A stretch of DNA of 64,000 bases from Methylobacterium mesophilicum SR1.6/6 (GCF_000364445.2 NZ_CP043538.1:6341301-6405300); one strand, 5' to 3'; positions 53,191-62,653 are shown, numbered from the stretch's first letter. Notes: generated from the sequence alone by a model not told the origin. A program made the numbers and translations.

Positions 53191-54843
53191 ATGGCTCGCG
53201 AATTCATCTACCACATGCGGGGCCTGACGAAGGCCTATACCGGCGGCAAGAAGGTCCTGGATAGCGTCAACCTGTCCTTCTACCCCGATGCCAAGATCGG
53301 CGTGCTCGGCATCAACGGCGCCGGCAAGTCGACCCTGCTCAAGATCATGGCAGGCATCGACAAGGATTTCACCGGCGACGGCTGGGTCGCGCAGGGCGCG
53401 CGCGTCGGCTACCTGCCGCAGGAACCCCAGCTCGATCCGAACAAGTCGGTGCGCGAGAACGTCATGGAGGGCGTGGCCGAGAAGCAGGCCATGCTCGACC
53501 GCTACAACGAACTCGCCATGAACTACTCGGAGGAGACCGCCGACGAGATGACCGAGCTCCAGGACCGGATCGAGTCCCTGGGCCTCTGGGAGCTCGACTC
53601 GAAGGTCGATCAGGCCATGGAGGCCCTGGGCTGCCCGAGCGACGAGCAGCCGGTCGCCACGCTCTCGGGCGGCGAGCGCCGCCGCATCGCGCTCTGCCGC
53701 CTGCTCCTGTGGGAGCCGGAGTTGCTCCTGCTCGACGAGCCGACCAACCACCTCGACGCCGAGACGGTGAACTGGCTCGAAGGCCACCTGCGCCAGTATC
53801 CGGGCGCGATCCTGATCGTGACCCACGACCGCTACTTCCTCGACAACGTCACGAGCTGGATCCTGGAGCTCGACCGCGGCAAGGGCATCCCGTACGAGGG
53901 CAACTACTCGGCCTGGCTGGTTCAGAAGCAGAAGCGCCTGGAGCAGGAGGGCCGCGAGGACATGGCCCGGCAGCGCTCCATCGCCCGCGAGCAGGAGTGG
54001 ATCGCCGCCTCGCCGAAGGCCCGCCAGTCGAAGTCGAAGGCGCGCATCACGCGCTACGAGGAGCTGGTCGCCAAGCAGCAGCAGAAGGTCGATGCCGCGG
54101 CCCAGATCGTCATCCCGATCGACGAGCGGCTCGGCAACAACGTCATCGAGTTCGAGAACCTCAGCAAGGCGTTCGGCGACCGGCTGCTGATCGAGGACCT
54201 CTCGTTCAAGCTGCCGCCGGGCGGCATCGTCGGGGTGATCGGCCCGAACGGGGCCGGCAAGACCACCCTGTTCAAGATGATCACCGGCCAGGAGAAGCCC
54301 GATAGCGGCAAGATCGATATCGGCGAGACGGTCAAGCTCGGCTATGTCGACCAGTCGCGCGACGCCCTCGATCCGAACGCCACGGTCTGGCAGGAGGTCT
54401 CGGGCGGCAACGACATCATCTATTTCAACAAGCGCGAGATCAATTCGCGCGCCTATTGCGCGGCCTTCGCGTTCAAGGGGCCTGACCAGCAGAAGAAGGT
54501 CGGCACCCTCTCGGGCGGCGAGCGCAACCGCGTGCACCTCGCCCGCACCCTGAAGGGCGGCGCCAACGTGCTGCTCCTCGATGAGCCGACCAACGACCTC
54601 GACATGGAGACTCTGCGCGCCCTCGAGGACGCGCTGGAGGATTACGCCGGCTGCGCGGTCATCATCAGCCACGATCGCTGGTTCCTGAACCGCATCGCCA
54701 CCCACATCCTCGCCTTCGAGGGCGACAGCCACGTCGAGTGGTTCGAGGGCAACTTCTCCGACTACGAGGCCGACAAGGTGCGCCGGCTCGGAGCGGATTC
54801 GATCATGCCGAAAAAGATCAAGTACAAGCGGTTCTCGCGCTGA
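53191..54843 (+). CDS. ettA: Energy-dependent translational throttle protein EttA (ABC-F)
   Basis: A 550-residue ABC-F ATPase that binds the ribosomal E site and gates translation initiation according to energy state. There are two ATPase domains: Walker [10 protein letters not shown] and GPNGAGKTT; signatures [14 protein letters not shown] and [14 protein letters not shown]; Walker [13 protein letters not shown] and [12 protein letters not shown]. The arm and P-site tRNA interaction linker lie between them. The start at 53191 begins the typical [14 protein letters not shown]. No membrane domain is present. Confidence 0.96.
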   Translation: MAREFIYHMRGLTKAYTGGKKVLDSVNLSFYPDAKIGVLGINGAGKSTLLKIMAGIDKDFTGDGWVAQGARVGYLPQEPQLDPNKSVRENVMEGVAEKQAMLDRYNELAMNYSEETADEMTELQDRIESLGLWELDSKVDQAMEALGCPSDEQPVATLSGGERRRIALCRLLLWEPELLLLDEPTNHLDAETVNWLEGHLRQYPGAILIVTHDRYFLDNVTSWILELDRGKGIPYEGNYSAWLVQKQKRLEQEGREDMARQRSIAREQEWIAASPKARQSKSKARITRYEELVAKQQQKVDAAAQIVIPIDERLGNNVIEFENLSKAFGDRLLIEDLSFKLPPGGIVGVIGPNGAGKTTLFKMITGQEKPDSGKIDIGETVKLGYVDQSRDALDPNATVWQEVSGGNDIIYFNKREINSRAYCAAFAFKGPDQQKKVGTLSGGERNRVHLARTLKGGANVLLLDEPTNDLDMETLRALEDALEDYAGCAVIISHDRWFLNRIATHILAFEGDSHVEWFEGNFSDYEADKVRRLGADSIMPKKIKYKRFSR

Positions 54844-54885
54844 TCGCCGCGGCCGGGAGGTCGATCGCGTCCTCCCGGGTTCGAT

Positions 54886-55833
54886 TCAGCCCAGGCGTCC
54901 CCGCGCCTCCGCGAGGATCGCCGACAGGCTCTGCGCGAGCGGGATCGCCGGCGTCCACCCGGTGGCGGCAGAGAAGGCGCCCGGGTCGCAGCCCTCGCTA
55001 CGCACGCCGGCCGACCGAACCCGGTCGGCGGCGACCCGGACCGTGAAGGCCGTGCCCGTCAGCGTCCGCAGGGCGTCGAGGATCTCTGCGACCGGTGTCA
55101 CCACGCCCGACCCGACATTGTAGATGCCGCCGTCGGGCAGGTCGTCGATCCGCTCGATCACCCGCAGGCAGGCCGCGGTGAGGTCGGCCACGTCGAGGAA
55201 GTCGCGCCCGGCGGAAAGATCGCCCACCTCCAGGACGGGCGGGGCCAGCCCGCGCTCGATACGGGCGATCTGCCCGGCGAAGGAGGCGACCACGAAGGTC
55301 TCGCTCTGCTGGGGTCCGATATAGTTCGACGGCCGCAGCACGAGGTGCTTCACGCCGGCATTGGCCAGCACGTCGCGCAGGATGTACTCGCAGGCGTTCT
55401 TGGTCCGACCGGAGATGGTATCGGGCCGCGGCGTCACGGCCTCGTCGGGGCGCGCGCGGTCCCGGAAGGCCTCGCCGTAGACGACGGTCGCACTCAGGAA
55501 CACCAGGGTGGCGCGGGTCCTGGCCACCGCCTCGGCGAGGTTGAGCGTCCCGAGAAGGTCCGCCCGCCACGCGTAGGATGGCGTCTCGCTCGACTGCGCC
55601 ACCGAGGCCAGGGCCGCCAGGTGGAAGACGACGGTCGGGTCGAAGGCCGTCACCGCCTCCGCCAGCCTGTCGGCCTCGAACGGGTCGAGGTCGAGGAAGA
55701 TCACGCCGTCGAGGTCTGGCTGCGCGCGCCGGTCGATGCCGAGGATGCGGCTGCCGGTCGGAAGACCGTGCCGGAGCGCCTCGAGCAGGCGCCGGCCGAG
55801 ATAGTCTCCGGCTCCGGTGACGAGGACGCGCAT
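54886..55833 (-). CDS. NAD(P)-dependent epimerase/dehydratase family protein
   Basis: A 315-residue extended SDR. The nucleotide-binding GxxGxxG is GAGDYLG (about 7-13), with FLSATVVYG near 115. Where YxxxK is expected the sequence is SGRTKNACE, i.e. the catalytic Tyr is Ser while the Lys is kept. Substrate-domain features (LRPSNYIGP, GRDFLDVADLTAAC, YNVGSG) are intact. It may be an epimerase with an altered mechanism or a non-enzymatic binder. No sugar operon is adjacent. Confidence 0.85.
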   Translation of the reverse strand: MRVLVTGAGDYLGRRLLEALRHGLPTGSRILGIDRRAQPDLDGVIFLDLDPFEADRLAEAVTAFDPTVVFHLAALASVAQSSETPSYAWRADLLGTLNLAEAVARTRATLVFLSATVVYGEAFRDRARPDEAVTPRPDTISGRTKNACEYILRDVLANAGVKHLVLRPSNYIGPQQSETFVVASFAGQIARIERGLAPPVLEVGDLSAGRDFLDVADLTAACLRVIERIDDLPDGGIYNVGSGVVTPVAEILDALRTLTGTAFTVRVAADRVRSAGVRSEGCDPGAFSAATGWTPAIPLAQSLSAILAEARGRLG

Positions 55834-56083
55834 GAACCCTGCCCCTGCCCGGCGTGGTCGGCGAAAGCCGGGTTCGATCCGTCGCGTCTATACCGGGCAC
55901 AGCTGCGATGCGAGGGTCTGAGCGCGCCGGGCGCGCCGGGCGCGCGATCTGGATTCCGTCGACACTTGAACAAAGGCGCGTGATCGGCGCAGTCTCCTGC
56001 GGCACGTGCCGCGCATCGCGCTATGTTGCAGTGCGGTCGGCCGCCGAAGGTGTCGGCTGGCGAACAGCGCGGTGATGGGCTGA

Positions 56084-57253
56084 GTGGCGACCACCGAGGA
56101 ACTCGAACGGCCCACGGCCGCAGGCCGGCCCGCGTCAGAGCCGCGCCCCACCAAGCCGGTCCGCGACGCGCGGGTCGACGTGCTGCGCGGCTTCGCGCTG
56201 CTGACGATCTTCGTCGACCACATCCCCCGCAACGTCCCGGCCCTGTTCACCCTGCACAATTTCGGCTTTTCGGACGCGGCCGAGATCTTCGTGCTGCTGG
56301 CGGGCTACTCGTCGATGATCGCCTATGGCGGCCTGTTCCACCGCTCCGGCATCCGCACGACTCTCATCCGCATCGCGCGGCGCTGCCTGCGGATCTACCT
56401 GTTTCAGGCGGGCCTGCTGCTCGCCACCCTGGTCATCGTCCGGATCTGGATGGATCTCACCGGCCTGACGCCACGCTTCGGCGTGGCGCCGCTGATCCAG
56501 ATGGGATTGCTGCCGGGCCTTCTGCGCGGGCTCGCGCTCAATGCGCTGCCGAACTACCTCGACATCCTGCCGCTCTACATCCTGCTGCTGGCACTGTTCC
56601 CGCTGGTCTATTTCGGGATCCGCCGCGGGATCTGGGGGGTGCTGGCTCTGTCGGGCACCGTGTGGCTTACTGCCAACCTCGATCATCAGTTGAACCTGCC
56701 GAACGCCGCGGCGGTGGATGACGGATGGTACTTCAACCCGTTCGCGTGGCAATTCCTGTTCGTGATCGGCGCCGCCCTTGCGGTGGCGGTCCGCGCCGGG
56801 AACGGGCTCCTGCCGTGGCGGGGCTGGGCTGCAGCGATCGCCGCAGCCTACCTGGCGTTCGCGCTGCTTCAGGGCGGCTCGTGGTCCGATTGGGGGCTGC
56901 CCGATCTCAAGCCGCTCGCGATCGGCGTCCCGGACAAGAGCCACGTCGGGCCCCTGCGCCTTCTGGACATCCTGGCCCTGTCCTACCTGCTGTTCAGCGC
57001 GCCGGCCGTGGCGCGCTTCTGCCGGCTCCCCTGGCTTCGGCTGGTCGATGCCTGCGGCCGCCACTCACTTGAGATCTTCGCGGCCGGCTGCTTGGCGGCG
57101 CTCATCGGCCGCATCCTCTACCGCACCTTCGACGCCACATGGCCGCTGCAGATCGCGGTCAACCTTGGCGGGCTCGCGGTAATGCTGGGGCTCGCCCATT
57201 GGCAGGATGTCCGCCTCAAGCGGCCGGCGGCTCCGGTGCCCGGCCGTCCCTGA
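56084..57253 (+). CDS. opgC: OpgC family membrane protein
   Basis: A 389-residue integral membrane acyltransferase-like protein of the OpgC family, which in other bacteria adds succinyl groups to osmoregulated periplasmic glucans. The family start VDVLRGFALLTIFVDHIPRN (about 31-50) and FSDAAEIFVLLAGYSS carry the catalytic-region His and acidic residues. About 10 TM helices are predicted. The start is GTG 56084. No opgG/H is in the window. Confidence 0.9.
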   Translation: MATTEELERPTAAGRPASEPRPTKPVRDARVDVLRGFALLTIFVDHIPRNVPALFTLHNFGFSDAAEIFVLLAGYSSMIAYGGLFHRSGIRTTLIRIARRCLRIYLFQAGLLLATLVIVRIWMDLTGLTPRFGVAPLIQMGLLPGLLRGLALNALPNYLDILPLYILLLALFPLVYFGIRRGIWGVLALSGTVWLTANLDHQLNLPNAAAVDDGWYFNPFAWQFLFVIGAALAVAVRAGNGLLPWRGWAAAIAAAYLAFALLQGGSWSDWGLPDLKPLAIGVPDKSHVGPLRLLDILALSYLLFSAPAVARFCRLPWLRLVDACGRHSLEIFAAGCLAALIGRILYRTFDATWPLQIAVNLGGLAVMLGLAHWQDVRLKRPAAPVPGRP

Positions 57254-57277
57254 ACGGTCAAAGGATGGACTTGGCGG

Positions 57278-57451
57278 ATGCCGCGCATGCGCCGCAAGGG
57301 CGACCTTCCCGAGAAGATCTGCGCTCAGTGCGGCCGCCCCTTCGCGTGGCGCAAGAAGTGGGAGCGCGTGTGGGACGAGGTGCGCTACTGTTCCGACCGG
57401 TGCCGTGACGAGGCCCGGACGGCGCGCAGGCGCAGCGATGGACAGGCCTGA
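57278..57451 (+). CDS. DUF2256 domain protein
   Basis: A 57-residue protein with a zinc-ribbon-like CxxC...CxxxC pattern: [19 protein letters not shown] and then YCSDRCR, which is the DUF2256 signature. The function is unknown. It is too short for most gene callers. It lies 24 bases after opgC and ends 10 bases before the convergent MocA gene. Confidence 0.85.
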   Translation: MPRMRRKGDLPEKICAQCGRPFAWRKKWERVWDEVRYCSDRCRDEARTARRRSDGQA

Positions 57452-57460
57452 GACGGCCCG

Positions 57461-58060
57461 TCACGAGGGGCCGGCCCGCAGGGCTGCCAAGCCGGACGGC
57501 GTGTCGATGTCGAGGGCGGTGGCCGCATCACCAGGGATCTCCAGCACGTCGGCACGCCCCTTGAGGAGGGGCCCGGCGCCGTGATCGCCGCTCAGCCTCC
57601 CGATCTCGGGGGCGAGGCGGCGCAGGTTGAGGAGGACCGGGTTGCCGCGCCGTCCCGCCCGCACGGGTATCACGGCCGCCGGCTCGGCGGCGGCGCCCGC
57701 GAAGGCCGCGGCGAGGCCGTCGATATGGGCGGCCGTCACGCGGGGCATGTCGCCCAGCACCACCACGGCCCCAGCGCAGGAGGCCGGGAGCACCGCAAGG
57801 CCGGCCTGCAGCGACGAGGCGAGGCCGGACCGATAGTCCGGGTTCTCGACGCGGATCAGGTCCAGCCCGTCGAGCGCCGCAAGCACCGCCTCCGCGTGCG
57901 CCCCGAGCACGACCACCACGGGACGCGGACCGGCACCCAGCGCAGCCTCGGCGGCGTGGCGCACCAGCGGCTTGCCGTCGAGCCGCGCGAGGAGCTTCGG
58001 TTCCGGGCCGAAGCGGCTGCCGAGGCCCGCGGCGAGCAGGACCGTGCCGACCTCACGCAT
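57461..58060 (-). CDS. Nucleotidyltransferase family protein (MocA-like)
   Basis: A 199-residue GT-A-fold nucleotidyltransferase. LLAAGLGSRFGPEPKLLARLDGKPLVRHA (about 8-36) and the VLGDMPRV motif (about 101) are typical of molybdenum cofactor cytidylyl/guanylyltransferases (MocA/MobA-like). It may cytidylate molybdopterin for a xanthine-oxidase-family enzyme. It overlaps the upstream gene by 8 bases and is last in the xdhC-type operon. Confidence 0.88.
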   Translation of the reverse strand: MREVGTVLLAAGLGSRFGPEPKLLARLDGKPLVRHAAEAALGAGPRPVVVVLGAHAEAVLAALDGLDLIRVENPDYRSGLASSLQAGLAVLPASCAGAVVVLGDMPRVTAAHIDGLAAAFAGAAAEPAAVIPVRAGRRGNPVLLNLRRLAPEIGRLSGDHGAGPLLKGRADVLEIPGDAATALDIDTPSGLAALRAGPS

Positions 58061-59108
58061 CCGCGTCGGGAACCTCGTCGTCGGGATCTCCTTCGGCTGT
58101 CTCGCCGCCGGCGCGGGGCTGCGGCCGGGAAATGATTTCCATCAGCAGGCCGCCGACGCCCAGCGCGACGATATCGGCCCGGGTGACAGGCAGATCCGCA
58201 AGGAGTCGGTGCAGGATCCAGTCGAAGCCGTTCTCCTTGGGCGAGCGCGCGCAGCCCGGCGCGCCGATCACCGGCACGTCCCCGCGGCTCCCGACGAGGA
58301 GCAGGTTGCCCGGATCGACCGGCATCCCGAGATGCGCGACCCGGCCGCCGGCGGCCTCGATGCCGGCCGGGATGACGTCGCGCCGATCGGCGATGGCCGA
58401 GGCGCCGAACACCACCACCAGATCGGCGCCGACGCCGTCGGTCGCCTCCGCGAGGGCCGCGGCAACCGCCGCATCCGCGTGCGCCACCCGGATGTCGGCG
58501 ACGATCTCCGCACCGGCGGGGGCCAAGCGCTCGGCGAGCACGCGGTGCGTCTTGTCGATGGTCGCTTCCTTGAGGCTGGGGAGGCGGGTCGAGACCACAC
58601 CCACCCGGCGCCGGCGATAGGGCGCGACCGCGAGGACGCCGCCCTCGGGCGCCGCCCTGCACGCGCGGTCCAGCACAGCGCCCGGCACGGCGTAGGGGAT
58701 GATCTTCACGGTGGCGACCATCTCGCCCTCGACGACCGGCTTGAACCGCGGCAGGGTGGCGACCGTCACGGCCTCGTCCACGGCATTGACCGCATCGATC
58801 CGGGCCGGATCCAGGGTGAGCACGCCAGCGGTCCCGGCGAACAGGTTGCAGCGGCCGGTAAAGGGCGCCTCCGCGCGCAGATTCGGCCCGCGGAGATGGC
58901 TGGCTAGCCGCGCCGCAGCCGCGTTCTCGCCGACATCGCCCGGTTCCAGGACGGCCGCGACGATCTCGGCGAGGCCGCAGCGCGCGAGATCGCCCGCCAC
59001 ATCGCGGTCAATCACCGCGCCCTTCCGCAGGGTGATGCCGTCGCGCCGGACGGTGTGGGCGCTGATCAGCCCGGCGGCTTCCGCAACCGGGACGGAACCG
59101 AACCTCAC
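58053..59108 (-). CDS. Molybdopterin-binding protein (MoeA/MogA-like)
   Basis: A 351-residue protein. An N-terminal domain (RFGSVPVAEAAGLISAHTVR to FTGRCNLFA) and a C-terminal MoCF-binding domain (about 160-300: RVGVVSTRLPSLKE, ADLVVVFGASAIADRRDVIPAGIE, VSHLG-like AHLGMPVDPGNLLLVG) are visible. Such proteins accompany XdhC/CoxF-type maturation factors. The GTG start at 59108 overlaps the XdhC-C stop. Exact biochemical step is inferred. Confidence 0.85.
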   Translation of the reverse strand: MRFGSVPVAEAAGLISAHTVRRDGITLRKGAVIDRDVAGDLARCGLAEIVAAVLEPGDVGENAAAARLASHLRGPNLRAEAPFTGRCNLFAGTAGVLTLDPARIDAVNAVDEAVTVATLPRFKPVVEGEMVATVKIIPYAVPGAVLDRACRAAPEGGVLAVAPYRRRRVGVVSTRLPSLKEATIDKTHRVLAERLAPAGAEIVADIRVAHADAAVAAALAEATDGVGADLVVVFGASAIADRRDVIPAGIEAAGGRVAHLGMPVDPGNLLLVGSRGDVPVIGAPGCARSPKENGFDWILHRLLADLPVTRADIVALGVGGLLMEIISRPQPRAGGETAEGDPDDEVPDADA

Positions 59109-59806
59109 GCGACCTCCGGACGGGGGACGCGGCGCAGGCAGGCCACGATCTCGGCCAGGACCGCGAGGGCGATCTCGGCGGGGCTCACCGCCCCGATGGC
59201 AAGCCCGATCGGCGCGTGGATCCGGCCGATCTGCTCCTGCGAGAACCCGGCTTCGGTGAGCCGCGCGACGCGGGCCGCGTGGGTCTTCCGCGAGCCGAGG
59301 GCCCCCACGTAGAAGCATCCCGCCGCGAGCGCGGCCATGAGCGCCGGATCGTCGATCTTGGGATCGTGAGTCAGCGCCGCGAGGGCGCAGTAGCGGTCGA
59401 GCGGCGGCACGCGGCTTCCCAGAACGGAATCCGGCCACTCGGCCACGAGTTCGATATCCGGGAAGCGCTCCGGCGTCGCGAAGGCGGTGCGCGGGTCGAT
59501 GACCGTGAGGGCGAGGTCGAGCCCCGCCGCCATCGGCGCCAACGCCTGCGAGATGTGGACGGCGCCGATCACCACGAGCCGCACCGGCGGCACCTGCACG
59601 GTGAGGAACAGCGTCCGCCCCCCGGCTTCCACGAGGCCGCTCCTGGCCGAAGCGAGATGCTTTCCCAGCGTGTCGCCGAGCGGATCGGCGGGGATCTCGG
59701 CCTCGCGCACGAGGCGCTGGCTGCCGTCGGCGATGTCTGTGACGAGGATCGCGGCTCGCCGCGCCGTCCGTTCGGCGTTGAGCTTCTCCAGGATGTCGGC
59801 GCGCAT
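59105..59806 (-). CDS. XdhC family protein, C-terminal Rossmann domain
   Basis: A 233-residue XdhC_C-type protein. The Rossmann-fold features are LVVIGAVHISQALAPMA, then DPRTAFATPERFP and TGALGSRKTHAARVARL-like YVGALGSRKTHAARV; the C-terminus has IHAPIGLAIGAVSPAEIALAVLAEI. XdhC proteins bind Mo-cofactor and insert it, often sulfurated, into xanthine dehydrogenase-type enzymes. Here the usual single XdhC is split into N and C proteins. The ATG overlaps the XdhC-N stop by 1 base. Confidence 0.9.
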   Translation of the reverse strand: MRADILEKLNAERTARRAAILVTDIADGSQRLVREAEIPADPLGDTLGKHLASARSGLVEAGGRTLFLTVQVPPVRLVVIGAVHISQALAPMAAGLDLALTVIDPRTAFATPERFPDIELVAEWPDSVLGSRVPPLDRYCALAALTHDPKIDDPALMAALAAGCFYVGALGSRKTHAARVARLTEAGFSQEQIGRIHAPIGLAIGAVSPAEIALAVLAEIVACLRRVPRPEVA

Positions 59807-60129
59807 CAGTCGACCCGCTCGACGAAGACCCGGATCCGGCCGCCGCAGGACAGGCCCGCCCGCCAGGCGGTCTCGTCGGCGACGCCGAATTCGAGAACGC
59901 GCGGCGCGCCGGCCTCGATCACTTCGATCGCCTCGGTGATCACCGCGCCCTCCACGCAGCCGCCGGAGACCGAGCCGAGGAAATTGCCCTCGCCGTCGAC
60001 CACGAGATGGCTGCCGACGGGTCGCGGGGCCGATCCCCAGGTCTCGATCACGGTCGACAGCGCCACCGCGCGGCCGTCACGCCGCCAGGATTCGGCGGCG
60101 GCGAGGATGTTCGTATCGGTGCTGAGCAT
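59806..60129 (-). CDS. XdhC family protein, N-terminal domain
   Basis: A 107-residue protein that is the N-terminal XdhC/CoxI domain alone: AVALSTVIETWGSAPRPVGSHLVV, then GSVSGGCVEGAVI (Cys-containing) and AGLSCGGRIRVFVE. It probably acts with the next gene's product. The operon order is XdhC-N, XdhC-C, MoeA-like, MocA-like with overlaps of 1, 4 and 8 bases. Confidence 0.9.
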   Translation of the reverse strand: MLSTDTNILAAAESWRRDGRAVALSTVIETWGSAPRPVGSHLVVDGEGNFLGSVSGGCVEGAVITEAIEVIEAGAPRVLEFGVADETAWRAGLSCGGRIRVFVERVD

Positions 60130-60240
60130 GGCCTCGAAGACCTTCGGCCGGCGGGCGCCCCCCGCGCCCTATCAGGTATGGCCCAGGCGGCGCGGTGCAA
60201 GGCGGCGGTGGCCCCCAAGGAGTCCCTAACCGGCTGTTGC

Positions 60241-60328
60241 GTCTTTGCGAGCGCAGCGAAGCGACCCAGGGCAGCGCGAGATCGGCGAGTGTGGCGCCTC
60301 TGGATCGCTTCGCTATGCTCGCAAAGAC
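60241..60328. repeat. Inverted-repeat element with 29-base arms
   Basis: The left arm 60241-60269 (GTCTTTGCGAGCGCAGCGAA and on) is the reverse complement of 60300-60328 with about four mismatches. The arms flank a 30-base loop. The element is intergenic (xdhC / kinase gap) and resembles a REP or MITE-like sequence. The remaining parts of 60130-60538 show no gene. Confidence 0.8.
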
Positions 60329-60538
60329 GGGGGGCGACGATCACCGCGAGGCTTGACCGTGCCGAGATCAGCGGCTGCGTCGCGCCCCGGCCGGCTGCCT
60401 TGGCCGATCCAAGGCGCGATGCGATAACGGACGGGCACCCGCATCCGCTCGGACCATGCCGGCTTACGACGAACGGACCCCTCGCCAACGGATCTGCCAC
60501 CGCTTCCGCGGGCCGGATCGGCGCGGGTCAGCCATCCC

Positions 60539-61933
60539 ATGAACGCCCCCGATCCCGTCCTCGCGCGGGCGTTGCGGAAGGATCCGCCGCGCTCGGGACC
60601 TCACCGGCTGTGGAAGCGCGTCAGCCGGGCGATCGGCGACGTGCTGCCCAAAGGCCTCTATGCCCGGTCGCTGATCATCATCATCGCGCCCGTGGTGCTG
60701 CTGCAGTCGGTGATCGCCTACACCTTCATGGAGCGGCACTGGCAGCTCGTCACCAAGCGCCTTTCGGCGGCGGTGACCGCGGACGTCGCCGCACTGATCG
60801 ACATCTACGAGAGCTATCCGCAGGACAAGGACGCCGATACCCTCTCGCGCATCGCGGGCGAGCGACTGAACCTCGACCTCGACATCCTGAAGGGCGCCAA
60901 GCTGCCGCCCCCGGGGCCGCGCCCGTTCTTCTCGATCCTGGACGAGGCTCTCTCGGACGAGATCCAGCGTCAGATCCGCCGACCGTTCTGGATCGACACG
61001 GTCGGCCGCTCGAACCTGATCGAGATCCGCGTCGCGATCCCCGACGGCGTGATGCGCATCACCGCCCGGCGCAGCCAGGCCTACGCGTCGAACTCGCACA
61101 TCTTCCTCGTCTGGATGATCGGCTCCTCGCTGGTGCTCCTCGGCGTCGCGATCCTGTTCCTGCGCAATCAGATCAAGCCGATCCTGCGGCTCGCCGCCGT
61201 GGCGGAGGGGTTCGGAAAGGGCCGCGAGATCGAATTCCGGCCCCGCGGCGCCCGCGAGGTCCGGCAGGCCGGCCACGCCTTCATCGAGATGAAGCGGCGC
61301 ATCGAGCGGGCCATGGAGCAGCGCACGACGATGCTGAACGGCGTCAGCCACGACCTGCGCACCATCCTCACCCGCTTCCGCCTGTCGCTCGCCCTGTTCG
61401 AGCAGACCAGCGAGATCGAGGATCTCAGCCGGGACGTCGACGAGATGAGCCGGATGCTGGAGGGCTACCTCGCCTTCGCCCGCGGCGATTCCGCCGAGCC
61501 GGCGACGCCCACGGACATGCGCGCCCTGCTGGAGGATCTGCGCACCGACGTCGAGCGCCTGGGCGCGCACGTCTCCGCGGTCGACCTTGCCGGGGCGCCG
61601 GAGGTGACCGTGCGTCCGGGGGCGTTCCGGCGCTGCCTGTTCAATCTCGCCGCCAACGCCGCGCGCCACGGCGAGACCGTGGCGATCTCCGGCCGGCTCG
61701 AGGCCCGCGCCTTCTTCGTCTCCATCGACGATGACGGCCCCGGCATCCCGGCCGAGAGCCGTGAGGAGGTGTTCAAGCCGTTCGTGCGCCTCGACGATGC
61801 CCGCCAGGATGCCGGCGGCTCGGGCCTTGGGCTGGCGATCGCCCGCGACATTGCCCGCGCCCATGGCGGCGACATCGCCCTGCACGACAGCCCGCTGGGC
61901 GGCTTGCGGGCGACGGTGCGGGTGCCGGCCTGA
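60539..61933 (+). CDS. EnvZ-like sensor histidine kinase
   Basis: A 464-residue membrane kinase. TM1 is at about 45-65, followed by a periplasmic sensor (about 68-180) and TM2 (about 183-205). HAMP, a HisKA domain with GVSHDLRTILTRFRLSLAL, and an HATPase domain (NLAANAARHG, DDGPGIP, GSGLGLAIARDI) follow. It resembles EnvZ/FeuQ-type osmolarity-related kinases. No response regulator is adjacent on either side, so the cognate regulator is elsewhere or upstream of nothing in this window. Confidence 0.92.
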   Translation: MNAPDPVLARALRKDPPRSGPHRLWKRVSRAIGDVLPKGLYARSLIIIIAPVVLLQSVIAYTFMERHWQLVTKRLSAAVTADVAALIDIYESYPQDKDADTLSRIAGERLNLDLDILKGAKLPPPGPRPFFSILDEALSDEIQRQIRRPFWIDTVGRSNLIEIRVAIPDGVMRITARRSQAYASNSHIFLVWMIGSSLVLLGVAILFLRNQIKPILRLAAVAEGFGKGREIEFRPRGAREVRQAGHAFIEMKRRIERAMEQRTTMLNGVSHDLRTILTRFRLSLALFEQTSEIEDLSRDVDEMSRMLEGYLAFARGDSAEPATPTDMRALLEDLRTDVERLGAHVSAVDLAGAPEVTVRPGAFRRCLFNLAANAARHGETVAISGRLEARAFFVSIDDDGPGIPAESREEVFKPFVRLDDARQDAGGSGLGLAIARDIARAHGGDIALHDSPLGGLRATVRVPA

Positions 61934-61955
61934 GGGCAGACGCCGCGCTTCCGTC

Positions 61956-62261
61956 CTAGGCGTCGCTCGGCCGGCGCAGCCGCGTGAACTCGGCCTGGAC
62001 GTTGCGGATGAGGTGATCGAGGCTCGCCTCGTCGAGGCCGGCGGCCCCGAGCCGCTTGCGCAGGGCGGCCTCATCGTTCCAGGCATAGCCCGCATCGTAC
62101 GGCAGATGGCGCCGCAGCAGCGGGCTCACGACGCTCTCGCGCCGGTAGGCAGGATGCCGCAGGAGCTTGCCGATGTGCAGGGCGAGCCTGTCGATGCTGG
62201 ACGGGCCGCTGCTGGAGTTGCCAGCATCTTTGCCTCCCGACGTGACCGATGTTCGGCGCAT
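61956..62261 (-). CDS. Hypothetical protein
   Basis: A 101-residue protein with a Ser/Gly-rich N-terminus and a basic helical core (RLALHIGKLLRHPAYRRESVVSPLLRRHL, AALRKRLGAAGLDEASLDHLIRNVQAEFTRLR). No family is recognised and no signal or TM segment is seen. It is convergent with the kinase gene, 22 bases apart. Confidence 0.6.
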   Translation of the reverse strand: MRRTSVTSGGKDAGNSSSGPSSIDRLALHIGKLLRHPAYRRESVVSPLLRRHLPYDAGYAWNDEAALRKRLGAAGLDEASLDHLIRNVQAEFTRLRRPSDA

Positions 62262-62438
62262 ACCTGTCGACCCTCCCGATAAAGCAGTATCTCGCCAAAT
62301 GATTGCGCATCAGTGAGCGGGATGCCGATCCGGCGAAAAACTGCGGCCGGCGGGGTCCCAACCTTCGCGGCAGGGTGATATGCAGGCCCGCTGCCTTGAG
62401 AGCCGCGGACGCCCGCGTGCCGGATCTGAGTGTCGACC

Positions 62439-62630
62439 ATGAACCCGCTCGTCCCCCTCTTCATCCTGATTTCGCTGCCGCTCGCGGCGATCGGTCTCGT
62501 GCTCTACACCGACACGGGCATCGAGCCGGCTTTGTTCTACGCGTCGGTGAAGACCTTCGTGATCCTGGGCGCCGTCGCGGTGGCGATGTCGGTCGGCGCT
62601 ATGAAGCTCGCCGAGCGGACCAAGCACTAA
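62439..62630 (+). CDS. Small two-helix membrane protein
   Basis: A 63-residue protein with two TM helices (PLFILISLPLAAIGLVLYTD and VKTFVILGAVAVAMSVGAM) and a short basic tail. No family is recognised. A GTG at 62430 is in frame upstream. It is 23 bases before the aminotransferase gene, so they may be cotranscribed. Confidence 0.7.
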   Translation: MNPLVPLFILISLPLAAIGLVLYTDTGIEPALFYASVKTFVILGAVAVAMSVGAMKLAERTKH

Positions 62631-62653
62631 CTGTCCACGTCCCGGAGGGCGCG

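Noticed and set aside
55922..55948. Tandem CGCGCCGGG units before opgC
   Set aside because: Short and imperfect, expected in DNA of this base composition; no feature can be attached.
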